From Clostridium sp. (GTDB lineage Bacteria > Bacillota > Clostridia > Lachnospirales > Lachnospiraceae), in assembly GCA_018377235.1 (NCBI GenBank), contig JAGZZT010000004.1, forward strand, positions 124,001 through 188,000: DNA of 64,000 nucleotides, given 5' to 3'. Shown here piece by piece: positions 38,640 to 48,020 of this stretch (positions within the stretch are counted from its first letter, which is position 1; every line of letters begins with the position of its first letter). A program made the translations under genes and the position numbers. The notes below the pieces were generated by a model, which saw only the letters and a list, made by a program, of their open reading frames with translations, did no database searches and was not told where the DNA came from.

Positions 38640-41242
38640 GCTGCTGCCAGTCTTGCGATCGGCACGCGGAATGGTGAGCAGGACACATAGTCCAGACCAA
38701 TCTTATGGCAGAACTCTACAGAAGACGGATCTCCGCCGTGCTCACCGCAGATACCTACATGAAGCTCTGGACGAACTGGCTTACCTAACTTAATAGCCAT
38801 CTCCATAAGCTTGCCTACGCCGTCCTGATCCAGCTTAGCGAATGGATCGTTCTCGAAGATCTTAGCGTCGTAGTAAGCGTTTAAGAACTTGCCTGCATCG
38901 TCACGGGAGAAGCCGTATGTCATCTGTGTCAGGTCGTTTGTACCGAAGCAGAAGAACTCAGCCTCTTTTGCGATCTCGTCAGCTGTTACGCATGCTCTCG
39001 GGATCTCGATCATAGTACCAACCTCATACTTCAGATCAATACCTGCTGCTGCGATCTCAGCGTCTGCTGTCTCAACAACTGCCTTCTTAACATACTTTAA
39101 CTCTTTTACATCGCCTACAAGCGGAATCATGATCTCCGGCTTAACGGTCCAGTCAGCGTGTGCCTTCTGTACGTTGATAGCTGCGCGGATAACAGCCTTT
39201 GTCTGCATCTTTGCAATCTCCGGATATGTCACCGCCAGACGGCATCCACGATGTCCCATCATCGGGTTGAACTCATGTAAGGAGTCAATGATGGTCTTAA
39301 TCTGCTCAACTGTCTTGCCCTGAGCATCAGCCAGCTTCTTGATGTCCTCTTCCTCTGTAGGAACGAACTCATGTAACGGCGGATCCAGGAAACGGATAGT
39401 AACTGGGTTGCCCTCAAGAGCCTCATATAACTTCTCAAAGTCTCCCTGCTGTACCGGAAGGATCTTCTCAAGAGCTGCCTCTCTCTCCTCTACTGTATCG
39501 GAGCAGATCATCTCGCGGAATGCATCAATTCTGTCACCCTCGAAGAACATATGCTCTGTACGGCAGAGACCAATACCCTCAGCGCCTAACTCGCGGGCCT
39601 TCTTAGCGTCAGCCGGTGTGTCAGCGTTTGTACGAACCTTTAATCTTCTGTACTTATCAGCCCAAGCCATGATTCTTCCGAACTCGCCGACGATGGAAGC
39701 ATCTACAGTCGGGATAACGCCGTCATAGATCTTACCTGTGGATCCGTCGATGGATAACCAGTCTCCCTCATGGTACTCCTTGCCAGCCAGAACGAACTTC
39801 TTGTTAGCCTCGTCCATAGCGATCTCAGAGCAGCCGGATACGCAGCATGTTCCCATACCACGTGCAACTACTGCTGCGTGGGATGTCATACCGCCGCGGA
39901 CTGTTAAGATACCCTGAGCAGCCTTCATACCCTCGATATCCTCTGGGGATGTCTCAAGACGAACCAGAACTACCTTCTCGCCCTTTAAAGCCCACTCCTT
40001 AGCGTCCTCTGCTGTGAAGACGATCTTACCGCATGCAGCGCCTGGAGATGCAGCTAAAGCCTGAGCAACCGGAGCAGCCTCCTTTAATGCCTTAGCGTCG
40101 AACTGTGGGTGAAGCAGTGTATCCAGGTTTCTCGGGTCGATCATGGTAACTGCCTTCTCCTCTGTGATCATGCCCTCGTCTACTAAATCGCAGGCAATCT
40201 TTAAGGCAGCCTTAGCTGTTCTCTTACCGTTACGTGTCTGGAGCATATAGAGCTTCTTATCCTCGATAGTGAACTCCATATCCTGCATATCTCTGTAATG
40301 GTTCTCAAGAGTATGGCAGATTCCTACGAACTGCTCGTAAACCTCCGGCATAACCTCTTTTAACTGATCGATCTTCTGAGGTGTGCGGACACCTGCAACT
40401 ACGTCCTCGCCCTGAGCGTTCATTAAGAACTCGCCCATCAGGTGCTTCTCACCTGTAGCTGGGTCACGTGTGAAGGCAACGCCTGTACCAGAAGTCTCGC
40501 CCATGTTTCCGAATGCCATCATCTGTACGTTTACAGCAGTACCCCAGGAGTATGGGATATCGTTGTCACGACGGTATACATTGGCACGTGGGTTGTCCCA
40601 GGAACGGAATACAGCCTTGATAGCCTCCATTAACTGAGTCTTCGGATCTGTTGGGAAGTCTTCGCCAATCTTCTCTTTGTACTCAGCCTTGAACTGGTTA
40701 GCCAGCTCCTTTAAATCCTCAGCAGTAAGCTCTACGTCCTGTGTAACGCCCTTCTCAGCCTTCATCTTATCAATTAATTCCTCGAAGTACTTCTTACCTA
40801 CTTCCATAACTACATCGGAGAACATCTGGATAAATCTTCTGTAGCAGTCCCAAGCCCAACGCGGATTGCCGGACTTCTTAGCAAGAACCTCTACTACTTC
40901 CTCGTTTAAACCGAGGTTTAAGATTGTATCCATCATACCTGGCATGGAAGCTCTGGCTCCGGAACGAACAGAAACAAGAAGCGGGTTCTCCTTATCACCG
41001 AATTTCTTTCCTGTGATCTCTTCCATTTTGGAGATATGATCCATGATCTGAGCCATGATCTCGTCATTGATCTTTCTGCCGTCCTCGTAATACTGTGTGC
41101 AGGCCTCTGTAGTGATTGTGAAGCCCTGCGGAACCGGAAGGCCTAATTTTGTCATCTCAGCCAGGTTAGCGCCCTTACCACCTAACAGGTTTCTCATGGT
41201 TGCATCGCCTTCGCTGAACAAATAAACCCACTTGTTTGCCAT
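38615..41242 (-). CDS. ppdK: Pyruvate, phosphate dikinase
   Basis: The enzyme interconverts pyruvate, ATP and Pi with PEP, AMP and PPi; it drives PPi-dependent glycolysis or gluconeogenesis in clostridia. It has an N-terminal nucleotide domain (MRNLLGGKGANLAEMTKLGL, SVRSGARASMPGMMDTILNL), a central swivelling domain with the phosphorylated histidine in GGMTSHAAVVARGMG, and a C-terminal PEP barrel (FGTNDLTQMTYGFSRDDAG; catalytic cysteine in HVGICGEHGGDPSS). Length 875 aa is standard and close to the Clostridium symbiosum enzyme as I remember it. ATG 41242 follows TAGGAGGAAAACAACTT. Codon use is strongly biased, as in highly expressed genes. Its last codons and terminator are duplicated at 37665. 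Confidence 0.97.
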   Translation of the reverse strand: MANKWVYLFSEGDATMRNLLGGKGANLAEMTKLGLPVPQGFTITTEACTQYYEDGRKINDEIMAQIMDHISKMEEITGKKFGDKENPLLVSVRSGARASMPGMMDTILNLGLNEEVVEVLAKKSGNPRWAWDCYRRFIQMFSDVVMEVGKKYFEELIDKMKAEKGVTQDVELTAEDLKELANQFKAEYKEKIGEDFPTDPKTQLMEAIKAVFRSWDNPRANVYRRDNDIPYSWGTAVNVQMMAFGNMGETSGTGVAFTRDPATGEKHLMGEFLMNAQGEDVVAGVRTPQKIDQLKEVMPEVYEQFVGICHTLENHYRDMQDMEFTIEDKKLYMLQTRNGKRTAKAALKIACDLVDEGMITEEKAVTMIDPRNLDTLLHPQFDAKALKEAAPVAQALAASPGAACGKIVFTAEDAKEWALKGEKVVLVRLETSPEDIEGMKAAQGILTVRGGMTSHAAVVARGMGTCCVSGCSEIAMDEANKKFVLAGKEYHEGDWLSIDGSTGKIYDGVIPTVDASIVGEFGRIMAWADKYRRLKVRTNADTPADAKKARELGAEGIGLCRTEHMFFEGDRIDAFREMICSDTVEEREAALEKILPVQQGDFEKLYEALEGNPVTIRFLDPPLHEFVPTEEEDIKKLADAQGKTVEQIKTIIDSLHEFNPMMGHRGCRLAVTYPEIAKMQTKAVIRAAINVQKAHADWTVKPEIMIPLVGDVKELKYVKKAVVETADAEIAAAGIDLKYEVGTMIEIPRACVTADEIAKEAEFFCFGTNDLTQMTYGFSRDDAGKFLNAYYDAKIFENDPFAKLDQDGVGKLMEMAIKLGKPVRPELHVGICGEHGGDPSSVEFCHKIGLDYVSCSPFRVPIARLAAAQAALNNK

Positions 41243-41410
41243 AAGTTGTTTTCCTCCTATTGTTTTGCGGGAATACCCGCTTGATTGTAAAACGGACTGT
41301 GACCGCGGCGGATAGGATTAACAGGCATTTGCCCAGTATTCTTCCGCCTTCGTGAATATTATAACATAATCTTGTAACTAGTAAAGGGGGTTTCTGCAAA
41401 TCTTTCCAAT

Positions 41411-42736
41411 TTATGCGGTTTTTCTTCCCCTTTTTAACATGAAGACCGCGCACAAAAGCGTTACGCACTCTGTAGCTGTCATAGCTGCCCATATTCCGTT
41501 TACTCCAAAGGCCATAGGAAGCAGGAACACAAACGCTCCATTTAACACGATTCCTCTCAGCATACAAATCGTCATGGCAAAACCAGGCTTCAGCACAGAC
41601 TGGAAGTAAGTGGCAAACAGCACGTTGGATCCTGCAGCCAGAAATGACAGGAAATAAATCCGGACTGCCGTGACTCCCATACTCATGATCTCCTCTGTCG
41701 GCTCCACGAAAGCGTATACCAGAATCTGCGGGCAGAACAGGCCAACAGCAGTAAACAAAACTCCAGCGGCAGCAGCGGCCTTTAAAGCCATGCGTCTGGT
41801 ATCCTCCACGCGGAGCTTCTTTCCCGCGCCGAAATTGATCGCCATCACTGGCTGAGCCGCCTGGGAAATTCCGTTAAAGATGGAGGACGCAATCAACGCG
41901 CTGTTGGACACAATTCCGTACACCACCACGCCCAGATCTCCCACATAGCTTAGCAGCTGCCTGTTGAACAGGAAAACGACAATTCCGCTGGTCATTTCCA
42001 CCAGAAAGCTGGAAGCTCCGTTGACCGCTGCTGCTTTCATCTCCCGGAAGCCGAATCGCTTGGACAATTTTAAAGTATTAACCGGAGAGACAAAGTGAGT
42101 TAAGAGAATCGCTACCGTAATCATAGAGCCGATCACTGTGGCAGCAGCGGCTCCGGCCATGCCGAGATTCATAGGGAAGATAAACACATAGTCCAAAATT
42201 ACATTGGACACTCCTCCTGTAATCACCGCGGCCATAGCCCGTTTCGGCTCTCTGTCGTTGCGGACAAAGGCCTGGAAAAACGAAGAACAGACAAAAATCG
42301 GAGCTCCTGCAATCAAAATCTTCCCGTACTGGCGTACAAACAGATCCATGCTCTCATTGCGCCCGAGAAATTTTGTCACTGGATCAAAAAATACCAGAAA
42401 ACCCACTCCGTAAATAATTCCCACAAAAAGCGCCAGAAACAAAGCCGCTGTAAAATATCGGCGGCACATAGTCTCTTCCTGCCTTCCTCTGGAAATAGAG
42501 AACAGTACGCTTCCCCCTACTCCAAACATCATGCCTGTTCCGAAAAACAGGCTGAATACAGGCAGAAGCAGGTTTAAGGCGGCGATTCCCACCGGCCCCA
42601 CACCACGGCCAATCATCATCGTGTCAGCCAAAATATAAATAGAGGTCACAAGCGTAGCGCTGATAGACGGAAGCAGATATTTTCTGTACAGCGCCTTGAT
42701 TGGATCCTCCAGAAGATTCGCAGTATTCTGTCCCAT
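41411..42736 (-). CDS. MATE-family efflux transporter
   Basis: The 441-residue protein has twelve membrane helices in two related halves: EDPIKALYRKYLLPSISATL at the start, LADTMMIGRGVGPVGIAALN in helix 2, and AAQPVMAINFGAGKKLRVED at the second-half signature. MATE proteins export drugs or metabolites using sodium or proton gradients. ATG 42736 has AAAGGATGACTTGAGTT upstream. It is divergent from marR; a second MATE gene follows marR, suggesting shared regulation. Substrate unknown. Confidence 0.9.
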   Translation of the reverse strand: MGQNTANLLEDPIKALYRKYLLPSISATLVTSIYILADTMMIGRGVGPVGIAALNLLLPVFSLFFGTGMMFGVGGSVLFSISRGRQEETMCRRYFTAALFLALFVGIIYGVGFLVFFDPVTKFLGRNESMDLFVRQYGKILIAGAPIFVCSSFFQAFVRNDREPKRAMAAVITGGVSNVILDYVFIFPMNLGMAGAAAATVIGSMITVAILLTHFVSPVNTLKLSKRFGFREMKAAAVNGASSFLVEMTSGIVVFLFNRQLLSYVGDLGVVVYGIVSNSALIASSIFNGISQAAQPVMAINFGAGKKLRVEDTRRMALKAAAAAGVLFTAVGLFCPQILVYAFVEPTEEIMSMGVTAVRIYFLSFLAAGSNVLFATYFQSVLKPGFAMTICMLRGIVLNGAFVFLLPMAFGVNGIWAAMTATECVTLLCAVFMLKRGRKTA

Positions 42737-42861
42737 AACTCAAGTCATCCTTTCACCCTTCTATTCTTTCTCTATGTCCTGTTCCGCCAGATTCAGGACA
42801 TTCTCTCTATTTTATCTTAAGTTTTCTGTTTTGTCACCTGTTTCCTGCCCTTTATTTGCTC

Positions 42862-42921
42862 TTGACAACTTTCTTAAAAGGGGTACAATATGTGACAGGG
42901 AAAATAGTTCTTTTTAGAACT
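42862..42921 (+). promoter_or_regulatory. marR promoter and palindromic operator
   Basis: TTGACA (42862-42867), 16-bp spacer, TACAAT (42884-42889). AGTTCT-TTTT-AGAACT (42906-42921) is a perfect 6-bp palindrome 16 bp after the -10 box, well placed to block early transcription; MarR autoregulation is likely. Confidence 0.6.
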
Positions 42922-42990
42922 TTTCCAGACTCATGTATGCCTGCTGCCTTTCATGGCGGAAAACAGGTACTGAAGAGGGGAGGATGTTCT

Positions 42991-43461
42991 ATGAACAGCC
43001 GCACAGAGCTGCTTTTTGGAATCCGGAGAATTGTCAAATTTTATGAGCTTTTATTGAAGCCTATCTGCCTTTATTATAATCTTTCTCATATGGAAGCTGA
43101 AATTCTGGCATTTTTGCACAATAATCCCGGAAGGGACACGGCCAGTGACATTGTGGAACTGCGTATGTTTAAAAAAGGCAATGTTTCCCAGGCTGCAGAC
43201 AGTCTCATTGAACGGGGACTTCTCACCCGGGAGCGTGATCTGGGTGATCGGCGTAAAAGCCATCTGCATTTGACTGAAGAATCACAGGAAATTCTGGCAA
43301 AAATCGAAAGAGCCCGCCTGGCCTTTCAGGCCCAGCTGTTCTCCGGTTTTTCAGAGGATGAATTCTCTCTTTTTCAGTCCCTCAACGCCAGAATCTTTGA
43401 AAATGCCCTGGCAGGACTTGAGAACAGGGGTAAAGTCCCTTTTGACCCCAGCATCTTTTAA
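42991..43461 (+). CDS. MarR-family transcriptional regulator
   Basis: The 156-residue dimeric winged-helix protein shows HMEAEILAFLHNNPGRDTAS and ELRMFKKGNVSQAADSLIER, then the wing GLLTRERDLGDRRKSHLHL, which is the MarR signature DxRxxxxxLT. ATG 42991 is behind GGGGAGGATGTTCT; the open frame upstream of it overlaps the promoter and is not used. It stands 21 bp upstream of a MATE gene and probably represses it in the absence of a ligand. Confidence 0.9.
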   Translation: MNSRTELLFGIRRIVKFYELLLKPICLYYNLSHMEAEILAFLHNNPGRDTASDIVELRMFKKGNVSQAADSLIERGLLTRERDLGDRRKSHLHLTEESQEILAKIERARLAFQAQLFSGFSEDEFSLFQSLNARIFENALAGLENRGKVPFDPSIF

Positions 43462-43482
43462 ATTCAAAGGAGTGAACCGTAA

Positions 43483-44862
43483 ATGACAGAAAATAAAGAT
43501 TTTCTAGGAACAGAGCCTGTTGGAAGGCTGCTTCGTAATCTAGCGCTTCCCACTGTGGCTGCTCAGCTTATCAACATGCTCTATAACATTGTAGACCGTA
43601 TTTACATCGGCCATATTCCCGGAGACGGTCCTATGGCTCTGACGGGAGTCGGCGTCTGTATGCCGATTATTATGATTGTATCTGCCTTCGCAGCCCTTGT
43701 AAGCACCGGAGGCGCTCCCCGGGCATCAATTGCTATGGGCCGCGGGGAACAGAATTTAGCAGAAAATATACTGGGAAACTGCTTTTTTCTGCAGGTTCTG
43801 GTATCAGCTGTGCTGACTGCTGTCCTTCTCATCTGGAACCGTGATTTCCTCATGGCCTTCGGCGCCAGTGAAAACACCATCAGTTATGCTGTCAGCTACA
43901 TGAATATTTATGCCATGGGAACCATCTTCGTCCAGCTTACTCTGGGTATGAACGCCTTTATTACCGCTCAGGGCTTCGCCAAAATCGGCATGCTGTCTGT
44001 TCTCATTGGAGCTGTTCTGAACATTGTGCTGGATCCGATTTTCATCTTTGGTCTGGGAATGGGCGTCCGGGGAGCTGCGGCAGCCACAGTTCTCTCTCAG
44101 GCGGTTTCCTGCATCTGGGTGCTGTCCTTCCTGGCAGGAAAGAAAACCTTCCTGCGTATTCGTGCGAAATATATGCGTCTGAACCCAAAGATATTTCTGC
44201 CTTGTATTGCCCTGGGACTGGCTACCTTTATTATGCAGGCCAGCGAGAGCGTTATTTCTGTCTGCTTTAACTCTTCCCTTTTAAACTACGGAGGCGATAT
44301 CGCAGTCGGAGCTATGACTATTCTTACCAGCGTCATGCAGTTCGCCATGCTGCCTCTTCAAGGGCTTGGGCAGGGAGCTCAGCCCATCATCAGCTACAAC
44401 TATGGAGCCGGCAATAAGAGCCGGGTAAAGAAGGCCTATTTTCTCCTCTTAAAGAGCAGTCTCTTCTATGCCTGTCTGCTCTGGGGCGGAATTATGCTGT
44501 TCCCTTCCAAATTCGCCAGTATCTTTACCTCCGATCCACAGCTGGTAGAGTTCTCCGCCAGAGCTCTGCGTATCTATATGGCCGCTCTGTTTATCTTTGG
44601 TATCCAGATGGCCTGCCAGATGACGTTCACCTCGCTCGGAAATGCTAAGGCGTCCATCGCTGTGGCAGTTGTGAGAAAATTTGTCCTCCTCCTGCCGCTT
44701 ATCTATCTGCTGCCTCGGATTCTGCCTATGGATCAGACTATCTCTGTCTATCTGTCAGAACCAATCGCAGATATTTTAGCTGTAACTTTCACTGCGATTC
44801 TCTTTACCTTCCAGTTCCGAAAAGCGCTTCAAGTACTGGATCGGCAGACAGCGTCTGTCTGA
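43483..44862 (+). CDS. MATE-family efflux transporter, second copy
   Basis: The 459-residue exporter has twelve helices; markers are LRNLALPTVAAQLINMLYNI near the start, VDRIYIGHIPGDGPMALTGV in helix 2 and GAQPIISYNYGAGNKSRVKK in the second half. It is cotranscribed with marR (ATG 43483 behind AAAGGAGTGAACCGTAA) and ends in a strong terminator. It resembles the NorM/MepA-like branch more than the 41.4-kb paralogue does, judging by the FASTGGAPRASIAMGRG-type loop (FAALVSTGGAPRASIAMGRG). Confidence 0.92.
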   Translation: MTENKDFLGTEPVGRLLRNLALPTVAAQLINMLYNIVDRIYIGHIPGDGPMALTGVGVCMPIIMIVSAFAALVSTGGAPRASIAMGRGEQNLAENILGNCFFLQVLVSAVLTAVLLIWNRDFLMAFGASENTISYAVSYMNIYAMGTIFVQLTLGMNAFITAQGFAKIGMLSVLIGAVLNIVLDPIFIFGLGMGVRGAAAATVLSQAVSCIWVLSFLAGKKTFLRIRAKYMRLNPKIFLPCIALGLATFIMQASESVISVCFNSSLLNYGGDIAVGAMTILTSVMQFAMLPLQGLGQGAQPIISYNYGAGNKSRVKKAYFLLLKSSLFYACLLWGGIMLFPSKFASIFTSDPQLVEFSARALRIYMAALFIFGIQMACQMTFTSLGNAKASIAVAVVRKFVLLLPLIYLLPRILPMDQTISVYLSEPIADILAVTFTAILFTFQFRKALQVLDRQTASV

Positions 44863-44910
44863 AACTGATTTGCAGCTTAACCTATACGTTTTAAAATAAT
44901 GGCGCTCCAA

Positions 44911-44958
44911 AAAAACCGCTCCAGGCAGACTATCACGTCCAGCCGGAGCGGTTTTTAT
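44911..44958 (+). terminator. Terminator of the marR-MATE operon
   Basis: AAAAACCGCTCC (44911-44922) pairs with GGAGCGGTTTTT (44945-44956), followed by further T. Beyond it, to 45169, I see no gene. Confidence 0.8.
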
Positions 44959-45169
44959 TTTCTGTTATTTTGTTTTCAATTCTTCAGATTTCATATCATC
45001 AGCGACAGAAAACGGAAATCCAGCTTTCCCCTGTCATTTCTGCGGCCGCCTCGTCTTCAGTTTTTCCTGAATCCTTTTTAATCTTACGCCTTTTTTGTAA
45101 AGTCTGCAGCCGTCTCTGTGTAAAAACTGGGAAAAATCTTCAAAAACAACGCTTCAAACCGTTCTGATT

Positions 45170-46558
45170 TTAGAAGCGGAATTTGTCCTCCAGGTAGCTC
45201 TTCAGCTCTGTAATCGGCACTCTTACCTGCTCCATAGTATCACGGTCGCGGACTGTAACTGCGCCGTCTGTCTCAGAATCAAAGTCGTAGGTTACACAGA
45301 ACGGAGTTCCAATCTCATCCTGTCTTCTGTATCTCTTTCCGATATTTCCTCTGTCGTCAAACTCACAGTTGTAATACTTAGAAAGCTCTGCGTAAACCTT
45401 CTCAGCGCCTTCGTTTAACTTCTTGGACAGAGGGAGCACGCCTACCTTCACAGGAGCGATAGCTGGGTGGAAATGAAGAACCGTTCTCACATCTCCCTCT
45501 CCAATCTCCTCCTCGTCGTATGCAGAGCAGAGGAATGCCAGCGTCACGCGGTCAGCGCCCAGGGACGGCTCGATTACATATGGAATATATTTCTCCTTCT
45601 TCTCATCGTCAAAGTAGGTCATGTCCTGTCCAGATACGTTCTGGTGCTGGGTCAGGTCATAGTCTGTTCTGTCTGCAATTCCCCAAAGCTCGCCCCAGCC
45701 GAAGGGGAACAGGAACTCCAGATCCGTGGTAGCCTTACTGTAAAAGCACAGCTCCTCCGGAGAGTGATCGCGGGCGCGCATCTCGTCCGGCTTGATTCCC
45801 AGGTTCTGCAGCCAGTCGATACAGTACTGTTTCCAGTATGCAAACCACTCTAAATCAGTGCCAGGCTCGCAGAAAAACTCTAACTCCATCTGCTCAAACT
45901 CTCTGGTACGGAAAGTGAAGTTTCCAGGAGTAATCTCATTACGGAAAGATTTTCCAATCTGTCCGATTCCAAATGGAATCTTCTTTCTGGATGTTCTCTG
46001 AACATTCTTGAAATTCACGAAAATACCCTGAGCAGTCTCAGGTCTTAAATATACAGTATTCTTTGCATCCTCTGTTACGCCCTGGAAGGTTTTAAACATC
46101 AGGTTGAACTGACGGATATCTGTGAAGTCGTGCTTTCCGCAGCTTGGGCAGCAGATGTTATGATCATCGATATACTTCTTCATCTCTTCCTGAGACCATC
46201 CGTCCACAGAGCCCTCAATCTCAATATTATTTTCCGCCATATAGTCCTCAATCAGCTTGTCTGCACGGAATCTCTCCTTACAGGATTTGCAGTCCATCAG
46301 CGGATCGGAAAAGCCTCCTAAATGGCCGGACGCCACCCAGGTCTGGGAATTCATTAAGATAGCGCAGTCTACGCCTACGTTATATGGGCTTTCCTGCACA
46401 AACTTCTGCCACCAGGCCTTCTTTACATTATTTTTAAGCTCCACACCCAGATTGCCGTAATCCCATGTATTTGCAAGGCCTCCATATATCTCGGATCCCG
46501 GGTATACAAAGCCTCTGGACTTCGCTAACGCTACAATTTTTTCCATCGTCTTTTCCAT
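45170..46558 (-). CDS. glyS: Glycyl-tRNA synthetase (dimeric class II type)
   Basis: The alpha2 enzyme charges tRNA-Gly. Class II motifs and family marks: ALAKSRGFVYPGSEIYGGLA and NTWDYGNLGVELK at the start, RPETAQGIFVNFKNVQRTSR, KSFRNEITPGNFTFRTREFE (motif 2), and SLGADRVTLAFL (motif 3). The C-terminal anticodon-binding domain begins at HPAIAPVKVGVLPL. A CKSCKERF/CCPSCGKHD zinc region lies in the insertion. ATG 46558 follows GCAGGAGGTTTATTT; length 462 aa. No T-box leader precedes it, since the upstream lipoprotein gene ends 22 bp away. Confidence 0.95.
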   Translation of the reverse strand: MEKTMEKIVALAKSRGFVYPGSEIYGGLANTWDYGNLGVELKNNVKKAWWQKFVQESPYNVGVDCAILMNSQTWVASGHLGGFSDPLMDCKSCKERFRADKLIEDYMAENNIEIEGSVDGWSQEEMKKYIDDHNICCPSCGKHDFTDIRQFNLMFKTFQGVTEDAKNTVYLRPETAQGIFVNFKNVQRTSRKKIPFGIGQIGKSFRNEITPGNFTFRTREFEQMELEFFCEPGTDLEWFAYWKQYCIDWLQNLGIKPDEMRARDHSPEELCFYSKATTDLEFLFPFGWGELWGIADRTDYDLTQHQNVSGQDMTYFDDEKKEKYIPYVIEPSLGADRVTLAFLCSAYDEEEIGEGDVRTVLHFHPAIAPVKVGVLPLSKKLNEGAEKVYAELSKYYNCEFDDRGNIGKRYRRQDEIGTPFCVTYDFDSETDGAVTVRDRDTMEQVRVPITELKSYLEDKFRF

Positions 46559-46580
46559 AAATAAACCTCCTGCTTATCGC

Positions 46581-47216
46581 TTATTTTTCTTTAAACACGA
46601 CAACTGACGTTTCTCCATCCGAAAGCTTCACAGACATACTGTCAAGAATCTGCGCACCTGCGCTCACATAGAGAATCTCTCCCTCTGTCTCCAGGACGCC
46701 TCCTCCCTGAACAGATACGGCCGCCGCGTGTTTTTCTTTGGCGGCGTCCAGCCCGGAAGCCGGAGAACCGTCGGCCTTTATCAACTCTCCGGAAAGCCAT
46801 CCGGCTGTTCCGGCCTCTGCCGCGCTCTTTACCTCAATACTTGAAAATGTGTTGCTGCTGTCTTCGTTTTCGTCGCTCTGTCTGAAAGAAATCAAAGCGT
46901 CGGCGCTCTCGTACTCAAACACCGCTTTCATAACGCCCTTTTCTGCAGTACAGGATTCGAGGAACACAGGACCGCCATCCTCTCCTTTACCGCTTTTCTC
47001 ATTAAAACGGCTGACCGCTCCCTCTAAAAATTCCTTCAGCTCTCCCTCATCAAAACTTTCTTCTGACTCAAGAACCAGAGCGCTCCTAAGCGTCCCGTCT
47101 CCGGAGACATAGACGCAGCTCTGATCCGGGGAAAACGCGTTCTTCCCGCCGCTGCAGCCTGCCAACAGCACTCCTGCAGCCACTGCAGCAAGTATCAGCC
47201 TGGCCTTTCTCATCAT
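46581..47216 (-). CDS. Lipoprotein of unknown function
   Basis: The lipoprotein signal MMRKARLILAAVAAGVLL with lipobox LAGC puts the mature protein on the outer face of the membrane. The 190-residue remainder is acidic and contains no cysteine cluster apart from two isolated cysteines. It has a beta-rich pattern (YVSGDGTLRSALVLESEESF; GEILYVSAGAQILDSMSVKL). ATG 47216 follows CAGGAGGGCAG. It is 22 bp from glyS, probably read through into it. No family was recognised. Confidence 0.8.
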   Translation of the reverse strand: MMRKARLILAAVAAGVLLAGCSGGKNAFSPDQSCVYVSGDGTLRSALVLESEESFDEGELKEFLEGAVSRFNEKSGKGEDGGPVFLESCTAEKGVMKAVFEYESADALISFRQSDENEDSSNTFSSIEVKSAAEAGTAGWLSGELIKADGSPASGLDAAKEKHAAAVSVQGGGVLETEGEILYVSAGAQILDSMSVKLSDGETSVVVFKEK

Positions 47217-47351
47217 CTGCCCTCCTGAATCGTTTGCAGAGCCAGGTGTTCCCTGGTATCTGCAATATTGTTCTAGTATACCTGTTTTATGTATTCTTTT
47301 CAATATATGGAAGAAAAGAAATTTTTTCCCATATGCCAGGTAAGTGCCATT

Positions 47352-48008
47352 TTATGTAACCACCCTGAGAATCTCCAGGGAGCGGAATTCCCGATCCACA
47401 TACCTGCGCTTATTGTCCTCCACACACCGGGAAAACTCCTCAAACACCGGTTCTGTCAGAAGAAAGGTATAGAGCTTTTCAATGGGCGTGGAAATCACAA
47501 ACTGCCAGGCGTAGGCGGCTGAATCACTGACCGTCCGCTCCGGAAGCTCCCGGTACTCTCCCTCAATGGTCATCAGACGCAGCTCGAAGATACGGCGCAC
47601 CAGCTGATTGGGGATGCCAGGCTTTAAGAGGGCCCGGTAGGACTGATAGAGCAGCCGTATGGTCTCTGATTCATCCACATTTTCTCGTCCATAGTAGCCG
47701 GCAAACTCAGCAAAATACGAAGCGTAGCAGGCACACTCCATGTCCTTTGACAGTTCCTCGAAGTAATTTTCCACCTCAGCGCTGTAAAGATTGTAGGCGT
47801 CCCGCCCCTCGCTCATGGTGAATACGCCGAATACAAAGGGACGGGAAGGCGCTCTCAGCAGACTGGAGGCCCGCTTGGCTCCTCTGGCGAAACAGGTAAT
47901 CTTCCCCCGCTCTTTTGTGAGGATTACCAGACGTTTGTCGTAGTCCCCGACCGGGGACGCGCTGATCACCATTCCGGTGGCTGAAATCAGCTCCCGCACG
48001 GTTTTCAC
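47352..48008 (-). CDS. recO: DNA repair protein RecO
   Basis: RecO loads RecA on gaps and anneals SSB-coated DNA. The N-terminal OB fold is clear (ISATGMVISASPVGDYDKRL, VILTKERGKITCFARGAKRA) and the helical part begins near EVENYFEELSKDMECACYAS. At 218 aa it is shorter than most (about 240-250 aa), and the C-terminal CxxC-type zinc motif of many RecO proteins is missing. It stands 12 bp after era, a conserved pairing. Confidence 0.92.
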   Translation of the reverse strand: MKTVRELISATGMVISASPVGDYDKRLVILTKERGKITCFARGAKRASSLLRAPSRPFVFGVFTMSEGRDAYNLYSAEVENYFEELSKDMECACYASYFAEFAGYYGRENVDESETIRLLYQSYRALLKPGIPNQLVRRIFELRLMTIEGEYRELPERTVSDSAAYAWQFVISTPIEKLYTFLLTEPVFEEFSRCVEDNKRRYVDREFRSLEILRVVT

Positions 48009-48020
48009 CCTGCCTTTCCT

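Noticed and set aside
46559..46580. T-box leader for glyS
   Set aside because: Only 22 bp separate glyS from the upstream lipoprotein gene, too short for a T-box riboswitch.
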